From: Apricaphanius iberus
Taxonomy: Eukaryota > Chordata > Actinopteri > Cyprinodontiformes > Aphaniidae
DNA length: 64,000 nucleotides
Direction of reading: 5' to 3'
Assembly (NCBI GenBank): GCA_028564705.1
Contig: JAPXFQ010001343.1
Location: 982,001-1,046,000, forward strand
The notes below the pieces were generated by a model. It did no database searches, had not been told where the DNA came from, and saw only the letters and a program-made list of their open reading frames with translations. The position numbers were made by a program, and so were the translations under genes. Of this stretch, positions 55,575-64,000 are shown one piece after another; position 1 is the first letter of the stretch; each line of letters starts with the position of its first letter.

Positions 55575-56424
55575 CTACGACTCTGCTTTGTCAGTGTTTT
55601 GAAGGACTAATACATCTTTCCAGATTCCTAGAAAGAAGAGTAAGAGCTGCTCCATCCAAAGTGGGATGGATGCAGTCTGTTTTCCAATTATCATTGTTTG
55701 CTGGACACCACTCAGACAACCATCAATGAAATGATAGCATGCGGCTAAACATGTCGTCACCGGTTGGGCAGGGGACCAGAAAAGATTACACAGTCTGACA
55801 TTTTTTAGCAAACTTACACACCGAAGAAACACTAATTTTAGTGACCTCTGATTGGCGTTACCGCCAGCGTGAATAACAATCTTAATGTATTTATGCTCAT
55901 CCTTATCCAGCAGTTTGAAATGGAATTTTATGTTGCCTGTTTTGGCCCCTGGAAAACATTTGACTATGGTCGATGGTGTCTCCAATGCCACGTTTCGGAC
56001 TATGGAACTGCCAATTACCAGAGTCTGTTTCTCAGAGGGTGCGTCACTGAGTGGGGAAAATCTGTTAGAAACACAGACAGGTTGGTGGTGCCCTTTTGAC
56101 TGGGAACTATGCTTTCTAAATACTGTCACCCAGTCGTCCTGAAATCCCAGCTGTGTGGGTTCTGTTCGAGGACTGATAGGTGATTCTATTCTTGTTGGCT
56201 CCGTGCTGGTTAACTGCTGGTTTGACTATTTACTGGATTTTCAACAGCGCGGATCCGGGCCTCTAACTCTGAAACCATCGCCTCCAAAGCTATGAAAATG
56301 CTACATTTATTACACTTACCATTATCACAAAAGGAGTCGGGGGAATAACTAAACATCTGACACAGAGAACAGAAAAGTGGAGCCACAGAAGAAGGAAGAG
56401 AGCTAGACAGAAGAGAGTAGCCAT
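55575..56424 (-). pseudogene. L2 ORF1 esterase relic (copy C)
   Basis: It starts with ATG near 56424 (MATLFCLALFLLLW), then LCQMFSYSPDSF and CNKCSIFIALEAMVSELEAR, the same CxxC...CxxC and coiled coil as copy A. Frameshifts lead into 184 open codons with VIGSSIVRNV and IVIHAGGNA (Asp of block III changed to Ala). The C-terminal D-x-x-H block is not legible. Inactive. Confidence 0.75.
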
Positions 56425-56655
56425 TGCTGCTTTGAAGCTAAGCTAACGAGCTAGCGAGATCTTAGCACACCGAGAACAACCGTGTGAAACACAAAGGGTT
56501 CCCAAAACGTATAGTACACCAACTGGAAATAAGTGTAGTAGTGTGCTTTTGTGTTAAAATAACTTAGAAAGACCTATACAAAGAGAAAAATACATCAATC
56601 GAAGAGCACCAAACCCGCTCTCTGAGGAGCTCAGCAGTGAAAACAGGAAGTGACA

Positions 56656-56848
56656 CAGCAAATGTGGGCAGGGGACCAGAAAAGATTACACAGTCCGAAA
56701 TTTTTTAGCAAACTTACACACCGAAGAAACACTAATTTTAGTGACCTCTGATTGGCGTTACCGCCAGCGTGAATAACAATCTTAATGTATTTATGCTCAT
56801 CCTTATCCAGCAGTTTGAAATGGAATTTTCAAACTGCTGGATAAGGAC
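56656..56848 (-). repeat. Duplicated L2 ORF1 segment ending in a snap-back hairpin
   Basis: 56666-56827 repeats 55771-55926 almost exactly (GGGCAGGGGACCAGAAAAGA to GAAATGGAATTTT). The match starts just outside the L2 5' end. It ends in a 20-bp perfect inverted repeat, 56801-56820 against 56827-56846, with loop TGGAAT. CAGCAGTTTGAAAATT then repeats the arm a third time. Confidence 0.85.
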
Positions 56849-56869
56849 AGCAGTTTGAAAATTGCAAGT

Positions 56870-56900
56870 ACATTGTGAGTACTGCAAGTACTCACAATGT
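56870..56900. repeat. Perfect 14-bp palindromic hairpin
   Basis: ACATTGTGAGTACT, loop GCA, AGTACTCACAATGT. Confidence 0.9.
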
Positions 56901-57369
56901 CTCATTCACAATTGTAGGTAGTAGGTGTACCATAGTCTGCTTTCCTCTTCTGCTTGCTTGGGGAAGGTCTTCAGCCATTTCACATTTCTGAACTCAACCA
57001 TCAGTTGCCCCTGCAGTTTTTATTCGGTTTTGGATGTTAATCATGCACTTATTGGACTAAGATAGCTTGCTGTGGTGTTGATTACAGTAACAAACTGAAG
57101 TCTCTGCTTCAAGGAAGGCGTTATACAGGTTGATGCTTCACCAGGAGAGGGGGAGAATTTCTGTCAGGTGGCCAAGAGGAATGCTGTTCCAATCAGAGAT
57201 TTTATGTCTTTCTAAGCGTGAGTTGGAGCAGACGACTGGTGAGGTAGCAGCAAAGCAGCAAAATCGGCAGGACCGAGAAGCCGCTCCATCAAAAGCGGGA
57301 GTCGGCTAGACCAGACTGGAAGACTACAGAGTCAGACTCTAGACAGACTGGATGATCGCTGGTTTGATC
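56901..57369. other. Unassigned stretch
   Basis: No gene or repeat recognised, apart from AGACTGGA doublets near 57313-57350. Confidence 0.3.
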
Positions 57370-57867
57370 CAGGGGCAATTCTAGACCTAGAGCTTTGCTT
57401 GGGCACAGGCCCCCAACACCCAATACATAAAAAAAAAATGTGTGCGCAATATAAAATAAATGGCTAGCCTATGAGTACAGGCTTCAAAATCATTAATGTC
57501 ACTGTCATACTGTAGGCTGTATTAAACCACTCGTAACGATACAAGGATAGATTCATGGCTACAATATATTGATTTTTATTTGCACACCTCAAAGACTTAC
57601 AAACAACATTCTCTTACTGCAACCATTTAAGATTAGAAAGAGTCAGATTATTTACTACCTAAACCTAAGTCCATGTTTAAAACAAGTAGTTCAGGAATGC
57701 AAAGTAACTAAAAAACAAAAACAAAAAGTATCTTTCTTTTATGTTATACAGGATGCTCCCTTCTCAGGAGAAGCTGTTGTGCATTATTAGGCTAACAAAC
57801 TAACAAGATGGTATCATCCAATATGCATACACCCCATTTATTTACAAGCTGGGTCGGCACAGCATAA
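57370..57867. other. Possible hAT 5' end (CAGGGGC type) and flank
   Basis: CAGGGGCAATTCTAGACCTA followed by GGGCACAGGCCCCCAAC resembles a hAT left terminus. No right terminus was found, and only short frames follow. Confidence 0.3.
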
Positions 57868-58883
57868 TAGGGCCGGACGGAAATTCGATAGCAATATATA
57901 TCTATCGATAGATAAAAAAAGGGGTCAATAAAAAATTTTGATAGAAAAAACACCATTTCCTCTTATTTTGTAATTATAGCCTATCAGGTAGCTTAATACA
58001 ACAATCATTACCTACTTCAAACGAATCATTAACACTGACCCACGCAGCTCTGTCAGCCACCCCTCTCTCTTTTGAAACCACAGAAAAGATTAAATGATTT
58101 GAGCTGAAACAGAATTTTTTGATAGTCCCTAAACGAACCACTGTCGTAACTTCACCGCAGTCAGATGTCTAATTAAACTACGATCAGCTGACTTAAGCAG
58201 GACTGCCCTTTCCCAGCTCGCTGCAAATCTGATACAGAGAGACACAGGAAACTTACCCAGGTCGCGTCACGCTGATAACAACACCTGTGGCTTTTAAAAT
58301 GTCCCCTCAGTTCTTCTCCCGGTCCTCAGAAGCAAAAAATTTTTTAAAAAACACTATAGAATTGGATAGACCTGCGAGCTTCAGCTCTCAGTGGCTGCAC
58401 TGGCCTACAGTGTTCTCAACACCGTCTATACTCTGGTGAGATTAGCTTTAGCCAACAGCTGAAAAGGGGCTGAACTGAAATTGAATAAGCTTTTCTGACA
58501 AACTAAACCAAAGGTTTCAGCCACTAAGATTATAAAGTACATGTTTAAAAGATAAAAGCATAAAGATAAGCCTTTAATTTAAATTAGTAACGTAATTAAA
58601 AATATATGTAATGTAATGGTTTATAATGTTACTTTTCTTTGTATTTACTGATGTTACTCAGGTGTCTTGATTTGTTTCTGTTTTTTACTAACTTAATTAT
58701 GATAAAAAGAAGTGTTTAAAAAATTTCATTAATTTCATTCTTAGTTAAAATTAGTTCATTGAATAACAAAATGACTAGGGAGACACTTAAAATATATTTT
58801 TTACATTTTGTGATATTTATCGATATCGATCAATATGACAATTGCTTTATCAATATGCTCTTTTTCTATACCGTCCTGCCCTA
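57868..58883. mobile_element. hAT-type MITE
   Basis: The left end is TAGGGCCGGACGG and the right end CCGTCCTGCCCTA; the complement of the right is TAGGGCAGGACGG, a 12/13 match. Subterminal ATCGATA motifs are at both ends. CAGCATAA flanks the left end (57860-57867) and recurs at 58893-58900, 9 nt beyond the right end. No transposase frame. Confidence 0.75.
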
Positions 58884-59008
58884 CAGAGAAAACAGCATAA
58901 GTCTGATAAAAAAACATGGACTAAAAAGGCAATAAACAAGGTTTAACCTGGAAAATGTTATAACACAAAGCTGTTAATACAAAGCCTTCATACTGACTTT
59001 AATTGATA

Positions 59009-59092
59009 ATTTGCAAATGTAGCCTATAATAATCTACACAGATTCAGAGTACTCTAACTCTGTGTAGATTATTGTAGGCTACATTTGCAAAT
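59009..59092. repeat. Hairpin with 34-bp arms
   Basis: Arms 59009-59042 and 59059-59092 pair with one mismatch. The 16-nt loop contains the self-palindrome AGAGTACTCT. Confidence 0.9.
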
Positions 59093-59238
59093 GCAAATTT
59101 ATTTAAGTTTGCCATTAAACCATTGATCAAATCATAGCACTGGCTGTTACCATCATAAATGTTAATGTTAATTTGGACAATTATCATACCTCCCTCATCC
59201 TCCTCATCTCATCTCTTCTCTCTGTTCCTCTTCCTCTG

Positions 59239-61247
59239 TTCAATTCAATTCAGTTTATTTATCTAGCGCCATTTCACAACAGATGTCATTTCAAAGCACT
59301 TTACAAGAAGATTAATTACAATACAATGTTTAATTTAGGAATTAGAGACCCACAGAAGATTTCGTCGTGACTTCTCTGCAATCCCTCACGCTGAGCAAGC
59401 ATGAACGATAGTGGAGAGGAAAAACTCCCTTTTAACAGGAAGAAACCTCCAGCAGAACCAGGCTCAGCATATGCGGTAATCTGCCGAGACCGTCTGGGGT
59501 TTGGAGAAGGCAGCAGAGACACAGAAAGAGCAACAGAACTGATGCAGAAGCAGAAGTTGGTAGCAGGACGTGGAGAACGTTCCTCCACTGGAATGCCATC
59601 TAAGTCAGGGTCGTCAAGCAGTGCAGGTCAGGAGCACCTACTGTAGGAAGAAACTAAGAGAAAACAGGTTAGCGCTTGAATTGACAACACATCATGCAGT
59701 TGGGAAGAAGAAGGAGACAGCCTAAAGCAGCATAGCTACTAACATTAACCTGTCTCCTAGCTACTAGGAGACCTAGCTACTAACACTTCTCTACCTGGCT
59801 TACATTAATCTATTTCTACCTAGCTACTCTACCTCTTCCTAGCTCTTACTAGCTTTTGAAACTCTACCTGACTACTAGCATTAACCTGTCTCTTCCTAGC
59901 TACCTGTCCAGCCTGTCTCTAACTACCTGTTAACCTGTCTCTAACTGTAAGCTTTGTCAAAGAGGAAAGTTTTAAGCCTAAGCCCTTAAAGATAGACAAA
60001 TTGTCTGGTTCACGAACCAAACCTGGGAGCTGGTTCCATAGGAGCGGAGCCTGATAGCTGAAAGATCTGCCACCCATTCTACTTTTAGAAATCCAAGGAA
60101 CTACCGGTAAACTTGCAGTCTGAGAGCAAAGTGCTCTGTTAGGAACATATGGAACAATCAGGTCTCTTATGTATGATGGAGCTAGATTATTAAGAGCTTT
60201 ATATGTCAGAAGGAGGATCTTGAATTATATTCTAGATCTCACTGGGAGCCAGCGAAGAGAAGCTAAAACAGCGGAAATGTGATCCCTTCTTTTAATATTC
60301 ATCAGAATCCTAGCAGCAGCATTTTGGACTAACTGAAGACTTTTAATTGTATTCTGTGGACTACCTGATAATAAAGAGTTACAGTAATCCAGCCTTGAAG
60401 TAAAGAAGGCATGGACTAGTTTTTCAGCATCACTCCTGGACAGGATGGTTCTAATTTTTGCAATATTCCTAAGGTGAAAAAACGAAATCCTAGAGACTTA
60501 TTTAATGTGAGATCTAAATGACATATCTTGGTCAAAAATAATACAGAGGTTCTTTGCTTTATTACTGGAGGCTAATTTAATGCCGTCCAGGTGAAGAGGT
60601 TGACTAAGTAGTTTATTTTTCAGAGCTTCTGGTTCAAAGATGACAACTTCTGTTTTATCAGAATTCAGAAGCAAGAAGTTTAGAGTCATCCAAATTTTTA
60701 TGTCTTCCAGACATGCCTGTAGTCTACCTAACTGATTGGATTCATCAGGATATATGGATAGATATAGCTGTGTATCAGCTGCGTAACTATGGAAATTTAT
60801 CCCATGCTGCCTAATTATTTTACCAATAGGAAGCATATATATAGTAAAAAGAATCAGCCAAAGCACTCAACCCTGTGGTACTCCGCAAGTAACTATTGAG
60901 GTTGAGGAGGATTTATAATTTACCTGAACAAATTGAAATCTGTTAGACAAATAATATTTAAACCAGCCTAGTGCTGTTCCTTTTATACCGACACTTTGAA
61001 GCCTTTCTATGAGAATATTGTGATCAACAGTGTCAAAGGCAGCACTGAGATCTTACAGGACCAGAATGGTCAACAGTCCATTGTCTGTGGCTCTGAGAAT
61101 ATCATTAGTAACCTTCACCAGAGCTGTTTCAGTGCTATGATGAGCTCTAGAGGCTGATTGAAACTTCTCAAACAGCTCATTATTGTTTAAATCCTCACAT
61201 ATCTGGGTTGCCACTATTTTCTCAAGAATTTTAGACAAGAAGGGAAG

Positions 61248-61250
<3 letters not shown>
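59239..61250 (-). pseudogene. L2 LINE copy D, 3' half
   Basis: On the minus strand it ends in GGCGCTAGATAAATAAA with a short TTGAA tail at 59239-59250, includes the 3' UTR, and enters ORF2. Legible blocks are [63 protein letters not shown] (catalytic loop A-A-D, where copy A has A-D-D) and NSDKTEVVIF. It is truncated at about 61250, where AGATTAG of copy A turns into a (TA)n tract. Close to copy A but with stops and shifts. Confidence 0.85.

Positions 61251-61297
<47 letters not shown>
61251..61297. repeat. (TA)n microsatellite at the L2 truncation point
   Basis: About 23 TA units immediately after the L2 sequence GGGAAGATTA. Confidence 0.95.
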
Positions 61298-61299
<2 letters not shown>

Positions 61300-62202
61300 C
61301 ACAGAAAGGATTATAGTTGTCGCTGTGTGGGAACTTCATTGCTGTTGGAAGATCCTCTGCTTTTGGCTTCAGGCTGACACCCACGAGTCGTTGTTCATAG
61401 CAAGCAGTCACTAAAAGAGGCGGTTGTCGGAGTTGTGCCAGTTCCAGCACCACAGCTTTGTCTAAGAGCAGCTGCAGACATGGTCCGAGGAGCGGTATGA
61501 TGCATTTTGAGCTGTCTAAACCTCCGCAGTAAAATTATTTAATGAGAATCTAAAAGTTAGCTCTTACAATTTTCTTTCTTTATTATTTTTTGACATTTAA
61601 AAGTTAGCTCTTAAAATTTTCTGTCTTTATTATTTTTTTGGCTAGGGGCATTTACACTTTGTATCTGCAGTTTAAAAAACGAGGGGGAGCATAGTGTATC
61701 AAGAATTAATTTTTAAGTTTGTATTTTCGTTCAATAACTTTAAATGAGTTTATGTTAAAATATTTGTAACTGTATGTACCTGTGACCAGCACCTCCCCAA
61801 ACAAAATTGTTCAGGATGAAAAACAGACACTCTTTCCTCATGTGCTGCTAATACATCTGCGCACGCAGACAGGGAAGAGCCGAAATCTGTCTCTCAGGAT
61901 ATTTCTGAGGGAAACAGCGAAGACGAATGAGAAGTGATCCCAGTTAATGTGGTCGTTATCCAAAGTCCACCGGAATGCAACGTTGAGGATCATGCATAAA
62001 TCTAGATGGTGTCAAACATATAGTGGGTTTCTAAAAAGGATTAAATTGGCTAACTAAGAATAAAAATACAAGCTGCACTGATAAAGGACAGATTGAAAAG
62101 CAAACAGATTAAAGGTATTACATTGATAAACTATAGAATGATAATGATTCAGATGTCTTCTGTAGGAGTTACAGTGCATTGTGATAGGAGGGAACAGTAT
62201 CC
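61298..62202. other. Unassigned stretch with a short tandem duplication
   Basis: A ~52-bp unit with AAAAGTTAGCTCTTA and TTTCTTTATTATTTTTT occurs twice at 61551-61642. No gene seen. Confidence 0.4.
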
Positions 62203-63018
62203 CCTCAATTCCACTACATGCGCCCTGCCCCGCCACGCACGCCGCAGCAAAACCGATCCCGTTGTAATGAAAAAGAACAATTCCACTACCGGTGCAGTGC
62301 AGCGCAGGGCGCTGGCCGCCATTTCGCACTCCGGCAAAAATAGGATTGAAACGAATTTTGCCGGACGCCAGAGCAAGTCCGCAGTAAATCTACATAAATA
62401 TAAAAGTACCAGGCAGGATACAGAAAATGCAGATCATCCGATTTTTCTAAATAAATCAGTAAAGGAAGACTTCTTATATTTTTTAAGACAGAATTTTTCT
62501 TTGTATGCATAGCTATAATTATTTAATCTCACTGAAATTTATAAATATATGTTTTCTAAAATAATTGTGTGTATTTATACATATATTACACACTTTAAAA
62601 TAATTTAAACCTTTCAGCTATTTAGTTCTGAAATGTCAATACCTGTCGCACATCATAGTAGCTGAGTCGGTCAACAAATACATCTTCAGATATGGGAGAA
62701 ACCTTACAACAGGGATGAAGAAAAACTCATCGTCGAAGTGGAAAAACATAAAATACTGTATGAAACAACACATCCTTTCAACAAAGACAGAAAGAGAAAA
62801 GATGAAACCTGGGTTGAAATTGCCAAAGTTTCGGGAGTGGCTGGTAAGTACATTGTTATTGTTATCTGTACCCCAATGCGCATGCTTCGTTGAGCACCTC
62901 TGGGCTCCGAAGTGGAGCGGAGTGGAGGTGGGGAGCATGCAGTATAATTTAACGATGGCAGAGAACCGCTGCGGCGTGCGTGGCGGGGCGGAGCGGAGCG
63001 CATGTAGTGGAATTGAGG
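62203..63018. mobile_element. DNA transposon with long GC-rich terminal repeats, probable PIF/Harbinger derivative
   Basis: The left end CCTCAATTCCACTACATGCG and the complement of the right end are identical over 21 bp. After a ~6-bp indel they match again over about 25 bp (CCCCGCCACGCACGCC, then GCAGC). The interior carries a MADF-like exon (62690-62843), a domain that accompanies PIF/Harbinger transposases. A clean 3-bp target duplication could not be pointed to. Confidence 0.7.
62690..62843 (+). pseudogene. MADF/Myb-like domain exon
   Basis: An AG acceptor (CATCTTCAG at 62681-62689) opens a frame reading IWEKPYNRDEEKLIVEVEKH, KILYETTHPFNKDRKRKDET and WVEIAKVSGVAG up to a GTAAGT donor at 62844. 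MADF domains have an early acidic/Leu-Ile segment, an L-Y-x(n)-H-x-x-[Y/F] centre and a W-x-x-I-A/S close; all are here. PIF/Harbinger elements often encode such a DNA-binding accessory protein. The remaining exons are not in this 816-bp element, so the protein cannot be complete. It could instead be the first exon of a truncated autonomous copy. Confidence 0.55.
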
Positions 63019-64000
63019 AGTAAGTGTCTAAAGGTGGTTAAGTGGAAATTGTTGTGGTCAATAATACCACCCCCAGTTCAGGAGTACTTAGAGTATAACA
63101 TCTTCAGTGGAGAAAAAAGTCAGGTTGAGTCTCAGTTCAGTTTCACCTTCTGCAGAGAATGGAGAAGACCTGTGTCCCAGGCGTTCTGCCTCTCTTCTGC
63201 AGACAGGCTTGCTTTATTCAATCCACATGATGGCTCACAGCACATACACACCAATACATTTGCTGATTTATTTCCCCACACACACATTTCAGTACATCCT
63301 GCGAGATAAGGGGTACCTGGCAGAGCCTGGTCCTGCAGCTTCATCTCTAATTAAAACACTCCATATTTGGTAGGTGCTGGTACTGCTCATCTCTGAAAAA
63401 CAACTATATTACATCTGCAGGCCCATCTGCAAGCCTTGGTTACTTTCAGCAAGCACAAAACATTTAATCACATTAAAAATCCTCAATAAAAGTGATAGAA
63501 GGAAAGAGTAAGTGTAGAAAAGATGGCTAACTGGAATAACCTCTATATTATAGGTCAAAAGATTGAGTAGTTACGCCTGAAAGATGAATTTTCACAAGGT
63601 GAGCGAGACAGATGCAACACAGAGGTTAGACGGGAGGAACCTAAGCAAGAGAAGAGGAAAAGCGGAGAAAGCAGGAGGAAGAGCAGAGACTAAGATAGAA
63701 ATTAGATAAAAAAATGCAGGAAGCAATAATTAAAATAAGCAAGGGAATAATTAGAACAACAGTTTAAGCAGACATAACAGGGTTAATGCCACATAGACCA
63801 TTCCTGTCAGAGAGAGCAAACCTATAAATTAGTATATTTTTACCATAACTAATACTAAAGAAATGATGGTGTAGTTATAGTCTACTAATATAACTGATTA
63901 AAATAAAAGTAAAAACGGGGGTCCCACAGTGAAAATAGGGTCCATGTAGGACCAGTCTGAGTGAGAAAGACATTTAAATTCAACATTTGTGGAAGGAGAC
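63019..64000. other. Unassigned stretch to window end
   Basis: Only overlapping short frames around 62980-63373 that I cannot place. The last 500 bases are purine- and A-rich with no recognised element. Confidence 0.3.

Larger units (their letters stand above)
54112..56655 (-). mobile_element. L2 LINE copy C, decayed and internally deleted
   Basis: From the right: 5' UTR to about 56655, ORF1 relic, a deletion that removes the endonuclease (junction about 55500-55575), RT region 55446-54444, then a SINE and the last ORF2 codons (LKTFRFDKAY) at 54118-54183. The stretch of RT between the SINE edges (equivalent to 21660-22040 in copy A) is missing. Many stops and shifts. RT text is legible, for example DRIPTKLFKEVF and NGYVPQEFKVAVIETLLKK. 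Confidence 0.8.

Overview
This window looks like teleost fish DNA. It is AT-rich and intron-like, with no bacterial gene packing. It is filled with repeat families typical of ray-finned fish: L2-type LINEs whose 3' tails read GGCGCTATATAAATAAA, Rex1-like and Tx1-like LINEs, Tc1 elements, hAT and PIF/Harbinger elements, and tRNA-headed SINEs. I found no convincing host protein-coding gene. Almost everything readable is a mobile element, most of it decayed and nested. The species cannot be named from this.

Layout. 1-9377: a minus-strand Tx1-like LINE (ORF1 at the right, ORF2 endonuclease at the left) split by a young 6.7-kb LTR element (1674-8386). That element has near-identical LTRs, a 4-bp target duplication, a tRNA-Trp-type primer site and no recognisable gag or pol. 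9.4-15.0 kb: scraps (gypsy gag, a TIR element, an L2 3' UTR, a Tc1 transposase piece) between unassigned stretches. 15.0-17.8 kb: a plus-strand L2 copy broken by a 1.6-kb non-autonomous hAT with an exact 8-bp target duplication. 17.8-20.4 kb: MITE pieces, an unassigned decayed ORF and a gypsy LTR fragment. 20.5-25.9 kb: a nearly complete minus-strand L2 with an SGNH-esterase ORF1 and an endonuclease/RT ORF2 in the same frame after a UGA. 25.9-30.1 kb: a minus-strand Ty3/gypsy element with gag, protease, RT, RNase H and integrase plus its 5' LTR.

30-42.7 kb: DNA transposons (hAT-like, a TAAA-flanked element, a decayed Tc1, a TTAA-flanked MITE), an L1 ORF1 relic and a Rex1-like RT relic. Then comes a Tc1-type element with a full-length 347-aa transposase of DD38E spacing whose far terminal repeat is truncated. 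43-47 kb: a 1.3-kb foldback structure, a PIF/Harbinger element with TAA duplications, a minisatellite that reverses orientation, and a retroelement gag relic. 47-50 kb: a BED-finger hAT transposase gene with one intron, now broken. 50-54 kb: SINEs, (TA)n and unassigned DNA. 54.1-56.9 kb: a second minus-strand L2 copy whose 5' junction carries a duplicated segment and snap-back hairpins. 57.9-64 kb: a hAT MITE, a 34-bp-arm hairpin, a fourth L2 copy, and a PIF/Harbinger-like element still carrying a MADF-domain exon.

How the parts relate. Autonomous machinery (L2 ORF1/ORF2, gypsy pol, Tc1 and hAT transposases) sits beside non-autonomous derivatives that would have used such machinery in trans. 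The only intact transposase frame is the DD38E Tc1. The L2 at 20.5-25.9 kb is close to intact apart from a 2-nt frameshift. Assignments rest on reading motifs, target duplications and terminal repeats by eye; no alignment or database search was run.
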